62,242 nt of DNA. Source: an uncultured Lachnospiraceae bacterium. GTDB taxonomy: Bacteria; Bacillota; Clostridia; Lachnospirales; Lachnospiraceae. The notes under the pieces are model-generated. The model ran no database searches and was not told where the DNA came from. It saw only the letters and a list, made by a program, of their open reading frames with translations. The stretch is taken from positions 1 through 62,242 of the forward strand of contig CABUBX010000004.1 of the NCBI GenBank assembly GCA_902489925.1, in the 5' to 3' direction. This document shows, one piece after another, positions 58,795-62,242 of the stretch (position 1 is its first letter; the number at the start of each line of letters is the position of its first letter). The position numbers were made by a program, and so were the translations under genes.

Positions 58795-58838
58795 AACAGC
58801 ACCTGAGAAAATGTCTTATCATCTTCTCAGGTGCTGTT
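58795..58838. terminator. Terminator between the DUF4214 and rfb operons
   Basis: Arms AACAGCACCTGAGAA and TTCTCAGGTGCTGTT, 15 bp and perfect, around a 14-base loop. It lies between two convergent operons and can serve both: T-rich on the plus side, TTGTTTT on the minus side. Confidence 0.9.
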
Positions 58839-58893
58839 TATGTATTGTGTTTTCTTAAATTTTAACGAATCGCCTGAATATTAGACCATGTCA

Positions 58894-59436
58894 CTACGCC
58901 TTCAACCCTCTCCATTTTTTATCTTTATCCGACAATATAATTTCCATACCTTCCTCAATCGGCCATTGTATATTAATATCCCTGTCATTCCAAGCAATAC
59001 CGCCCTCATCTCCCGGATGATAAAAATCAGTACACTTATATACAAATTCGGCTACCTCGGAAAGCACTAAAAATCCATGAGCAAAACCTTCGGATATATA
59101 AAATTGCTTTTTATTTTCAGCAGATAATTCTACACCGAACCACTTCCCATATGTTTCAGAACCTTCCCGAATATCTACCGCAACATCAAATACCCTGCCA
59201 CTGATGACACGCACAAGCTTTCCCTGCGGATGCTGCTTTTGAAAATGAAGTCCTCGCAGAACACCGCGCGTTGACATCGACTGATTGTCCTGAACAAACT
59301 TCATATTCAGACCTGCTTCTTCCATATCCTTCTGATTATATGTCTCCATAAAATAGCCTCTGCCATCATTGTGAACTGTCGGTTCAATGACATAAAGACC
59401 ATCAATTTCACATTTGCTTACTTTTATCTGTCCCAT
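58894..59436 (-). CDS. rfbC: dTDP-4-dehydrorhamnose 3,5-epimerase
   Basis: 180 residues, cupin fold. HNDGRGYFMETYNQKDME, QDNQSMSTRGVLRGLHFQKQ with the catalytic His, and YISEGFAHGFLVLS are diagnostic. It is the third enzyme from dTDP-glucose to dTDP-L-rhamnose. It is last in the operon rfbA-rfbB-rfbD-rfbC. Confidence 0.97.
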   Translation of the reverse strand: MGQIKVSKCEIDGLYVIEPTVHNDGRGYFMETYNQKDMEEAGLNMKFVQDNQSMSTRGVLRGLHFQKQHPQGKLVRVISGRVFDVAVDIREGSETYGKWFGVELSAENKKQFYISEGFAHGFLVLSEVAEFVYKCTDFYHPGDEGGIAWNDRDINIQWPIEEGMEIILSDKDKKWRGLKA

Positions 59437-59445
59437 AGTTTTCTC

Positions 59446-60312
59446 CTAATACCCGATTTCTTTTAAATATCTTTCCAAAGCATTCTTCCAGTCAGGCAAT
59501 CGCTCAAACCCATTTTCTGATAATTTTTCTTTACTCATCCGGCTGTTTGACGGCCGTTTTGCCTTTGTAGGAAACTCACTGCTCGAAACCGGATGAACAA
59601 TAACCTGCTGACACTCCTCATGGCCAAGTGCTGCCGCCTGTCTGAAAATCTCACAGGCAAAATCATACCATGAGCAAAAGCCTTCATTCGTCGCATGATA
59701 GCAGCCATATCGTTCTGTCTCAATCATATCCGCAAGCAATCGTGCTAAGTCCTTTGTATAAGTCGGAGAACCAATTTGGTCATTGACAACATTCAGCTCT
59801 GTATGTGTCTTTGCCAAATTCAGCATTGTCCTAATAAAATTCTTTCCATGAAACCCGAATACCCACGCAATACGCACGATAAAGAACTTTTCTGTATATT
59901 TCTCCACAGCAAGCTCACCCTCATACTTTGTCTGTCCATAAACATTTAAGGGCTGTCTGTCATCATCCGGCATCCACGCTCTTTCGCCCTGTCCGTCAAA
60001 GACATAATCTGTAGAAATATACATCAGCTTACATCCGATTTCACCACACACCTGCGCAATATATTCCGTTCCAAGGGCATTGACTGCACGTACTGCCTCC
60101 GGCTTGTCTTCAGCGTCATCAACAGCTGTCCATGCCGCACAATGAATCACTGCATCGGGACGGATATCCGTCAATACCCGATTTACCGCATCTTTATCTG
60201 TAATATCCAACTCTGAAACATCCACACCGACTGCACCGTACCCTCTTTGAGCCAGCTCATCGATTACATCTGTACCCAATTGTCCGGCTGCGCCTGTCAC
60301 CAAAACTTTCAT
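59446..60312 (-). CDS. rfbD: dTDP-4-dehydrorhamnose reductase
   Basis: 288 residues, SDR fold. LVTGAAGQLGTDVIDEL binds NAD(P)H, STDYVFDGQG and YGQTKYEGE hold the catalytic residues, and IRIAWVFG-like VRIAWVFGFHGKNF is typical. It makes dTDP-L-rhamnose. It overlaps rfbB by four bases. Confidence 0.96.
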   Translation of the reverse strand: MKVLVTGAAGQLGTDVIDELAQRGYGAVGVDVSELDITDKDAVNRVLTDIRPDAVIHCAAWTAVDDAEDKPEAVRAVNALGTEYIAQVCGEIGCKLMYISTDYVFDGQGERAWMPDDDRQPLNVYGQTKYEGELAVEKYTEKFFIVRIAWVFGFHGKNFIRTMLNLAKTHTELNVVNDQIGSPTYTKDLARLLADMIETERYGCYHATNEGFCSWYDFACEIFRQAAALGHEECQQVIVHPVSSSEFPTKAKRPSNSRMSKEKLSENGFERLPDWKNALERYLKEIGY

Positions 60313-61343
60313 TTGCTTTCCTCCAAACGCTGTCCGTACATTTTTTCATAATAATTCTGATATTCACCGGACATGATGCCCTCCCACCATGATTTATTAT
60401 CTAAATACCATTGAATTGTTTTTTGAATACCATCTTTAAACATCGTTTCCGGCAGCCATCCAAGCTCACGGTGAATCTTTGCAGGGTCAATCGCATAACG
60501 CATATCATGGCCTTTACGGTCTGCCACATAAGTAATCAAGCTTTCCGGTTTTTCCAAAGCGGCACAAATCAACTTAACAATGTCTATATTTTTCATCTCA
60601 TTATGTCCGCCGATATTATAGATTTCTCCGACCTTGCCGTGACGGATAATCAAATCAATCGCCTTACAGTGGTCTTCAACATAAAGCCAGTCACGGACAT
60701 TAAGTCCCTCGCCGTAAACCGGCAGCGGCTTATCCGCAAGTGCATTGGCAATCATCAGCGGAATCAATTTTTCCGGGAACTGATACGGACCATAGTTATT
60801 GCTGCACCGACTGATTGTTGTCGGCAGTCCAAACGTTCTGTGATAAGCATTAACAAGCAAATCTGCACCGGCTTTTGATGAACTGTATGGACTTGATGTC
60901 TTTAACGGCGTTTCCTCCGTAAAAAACAAATCCGGCCTGTCAAGCGGCAAATCTCCGTAAACCTCGTCTGTAGACACTTGATGATATCGCTTCACGCCAT
61001 AAGTGCGGCTGGCATCCATCAGCACCTGTGTTCCTAAGATATTTGTTTCAAGAAAAACGCCCGGATTCTCAATACTGCGGTCCACATGACTTTCTGCTGC
61101 GAAGTTGACAACAATATCCGGCATTTCTTCCTCAAACAGCCTAAATACCGTATCTCTGTCACAAATATCTCCCTTCACAAAACGGAAATTTGGATTTTTC
61201 ATTGCTTCATCCAAAGTTTCAAGATTTCCCGCATAAGTTAATTTATCTATACATACAATTCTATCCTCATGATATTTTTCTAATTCCAAATATATGAAAT
61301 TGGCACCTATAAAGCCGGCGCCGCCTGTCACTAAAATAGTCAT
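60309..61343 (-). CDS. rfbB: dTDP-glucose 4,6-dehydratase
   Basis: 344 residues. LVTGGAGFIGANFI, FAAESHVDRSIENP, STDEVYGDLP, the catalytic YSSSKAGADLLV and SRCSNNYGPYQFPEKLIPL identify RfbB. It is the second enzyme of dTDP-rhamnose synthesis. Confidence 0.97.
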   Translation of the reverse strand: MTILVTGGAGFIGANFIYLELEKYHEDRIVCIDKLTYAGNLETLDEAMKNPNFRFVKGDICDRDTVFRLFEEEMPDIVVNFAAESHVDRSIENPGVFLETNILGTQVLMDASRTYGVKRYHQVSTDEVYGDLPLDRPDLFFTEETPLKTSSPYSSSKAGADLLVNAYHRTFGLPTTISRCSNNYGPYQFPEKLIPLMIANALADKPLPVYGEGLNVRDWLYVEDHCKAIDLIIRHGKVGEIYNIGGHNEMKNIDIVKLICAALEKPESLITYVADRKGHDMRYAIDPAKIHRELGWLPETMFKDGIQKTIQWYLDNKSWWEGIMSGEYQNYYEKMYGQRLEESK

Positions 61344-61367
61344 AATCTCTCCATTCTCCTATTACCT

Positions 61368-62242
61368 TTAAAAAAGTTTATCTAAATATTTTCCCGATAA
61401 AACATCAAGCAAATATTGTCCATATTGGTTTTTCTTTAAAACCTCAATATCTTCAAGAAGCTGCTCTTTCGTTATCCATCCGTTCAAATATGCAATTTCT
61501 TCAAGACATCCTATCTTTCTGTGCTGATGCGTCTCGATTGTCTTAACAAAATTTGTTGCCTCCACAAGGGATTCATGGGTGCCTGTGTCAAGCCATGTAA
61601 ATCCCTGCCCTAAAAGCTCGACTTCCAAAGTTCCCTGCTCAAGATACAGCTTATTAATATCTGTAATTTCGTACTCGCCTCGCTTAGACGGTTTTAAAGA
61701 CTTTGCGTAATCAACAACTTTATTATCATAAAAATAAAGTCCTGTCACACAATAATTGCTTTTCGGCTTCTCCGGCTTTTCTTCAATAGAAACCGCTCTG
61801 CCTTCTTTATCAAACTCAACAATCCCGAAACGTTCCGGGTCATCGACATAATAGCCAAATATCGTGGCACCGCTTGTCTTTGATGCCGCCTTTTTAAGCC
61901 GTTTAATAAGTCCGTGTCCGGCAAAAATATTGTCACCCAAAATCATAGCGACTGAGTCCTGTCCTATAAACTTCTCTCCGATAATAAAAGCCTGCGCCAA
62001 GCCATCCGGTGACGGCTGCACCGCATAAGACAATCTGATTCCAAACTGATGGCCATCTCCGAGCAGCGCTTCAAATCTCGGTGTATCCGATGGCGTTGAA
62101 ATAATCAAAATATCCCTGATTCCTGCATTCATTAAAACAGACAATGGATAATAAATCATCGGTTTATCATAAATCGGAAGTAATTGTTTTGATGTCACCG
62201 TTGTTAGCGGATATAATCTTGTACCGGAACCTCCGGCTAAAA
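61368..62242 (-). CDS. rfbA: Glucose-1-phosphate thymidylyltransferase, 5' end cut by window
   Basis: About 291 residues visible, nearly complete; the first few residues lie beyond the window. At the edge the frame reads LAGGSGTRLYPLTTVTSKQL, the nucleotide-binding start of RfbA. DKPMIYYPLSVLMNAGI, ILGDNIFAGHGL and VEKPEKPKSNYCVTGLYFYD follow. It makes dTDP-glucose and opens the operon seen here. Confidence 0.96.
   Translation of the reverse strand, partial: LAGGSGTRLYPLTTVTSKQLLPIYDKPMIYYPLSVLMNAGIRDILIISTPSDTPRFEALLGDGHQFGIRLSYAVQPSPDGLAQAFIIGEKFIGQDSVAMILGDNIFAGHGLIKRLKKAASKTSGATIFGYYVDDPERFGIVEFDKEGRAVSIEEKPEKPKSNYCVTGLYFYDNKVVDYAKSLKPSKRGEYEITDINKLYLEQGTLEVELLGQGFTWLDTGTHESLVEATNFVKTIETHQHRKIGCLEEIAYLNGWITKEQLLEDIEVLKKNQYGQYLLDVLSGKYLDKLF

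Noticed and set aside
39786..62242. Surface-gene region as a prophage or integrated element
   Set aside because: No integrase, phage structural genes, attachment repeats or tRNA junction were seen; gene content is that of a chromosomal polysaccharide locus.

Overview
The window looks like a piece of chromosome from a Gram-positive anaerobe of the Clostridia, most likely a Lachnospiraceae-type gut bacterium. This is inferred from gene content, not from a database match. The supporting signs are pyruvate formate-lyase with its activase, teichoic-acid type genes (tarI, tarJ, CDP-glycerol transferases, TagGH export), LytR-CpsA-Psr proteins, a cobalamin transporter under a riboswitch, lacto-N-biose phosphorylase with its own ABC importer, and many GTG/TTG starts behind strong GGAGG ribosome sites. 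No rRNA, tRNA, insertion sequence, prophage or CRISPR array was seen.

Layout. 1-5.0 kb: two LacI-family regulators (the first apparently frameshifted near the window edge) and a divergent uxaA-uxaB operon for altronate/tagaturonate, marked by copies of the palindrome TGTAAGCGCTTACA. 5.0-11.6 kb: a complete phosphate module, pstS-pstC-pstA-pstB-phoU-phoB-phoR, in which PstS appears circularly permuted. 11.6-18.4 kb: a galacto-/lacto-N-biose locus consisting of a binding protein, two permeases, a 55-residue membrane protein, an AraC regulator and the GH112 phosphorylase. 18.7-22.8 kb: nth, then a four-gene cassette speD-DUF4178-DUF350-membrane spermidine synthase. 22.9-26.2 kb: a btuFCD-like importer behind a cobalamin riboswitch with its own terminator. 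26.4-28.1 kb: a medium-chain acyl-CoA synthetase. 28.2-31.6 kb: rpmG-secE-nusG-rplK-rplA, then L10 leader-rplJ-rplL, with two matching L1-type RNA elements. 31.7-34.9 kb: pflB-pflA behind a ZTP (pfl-motif) riboswitch. 34.9-39.7 kb: a nuclease tail with GLSQ repeats, comFC, a DUF4367 protein coupled to a small secreted protein, and an LtaS-type sulfatase.

39.8-62.2 kb is a cell-surface region. It holds two LCP glycopolymer ligases flanking a long operon (initiating sugar transferase, GT2 glycosyltransferase, TagG/TagH export, two polyol-phosphate polymerase-family proteins, tarI, tarJ). Next is a GDP-D-rhamnose operon (manC-gmd-rmd) that runs on into two secreted DUF4214 proteins, one ending in an L,D-transpeptidase and one carrying a CAP domain. 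Last is the dTDP-L-rhamnose operon rfbA-B-D-C, whose first gene runs off the window. Together these can build, export and anchor a rhamnose- and polyol-phosphate-containing wall polymer and modify the wall around it.

The items most worth following up are the permuted PstS, the polyamine cassette, the pfl/ZTP leader with an extra inverted repeat, the paired L1 elements, the DUF4214 protein pair, and the gene remnant that still carries its terminator near 51.5 kb.
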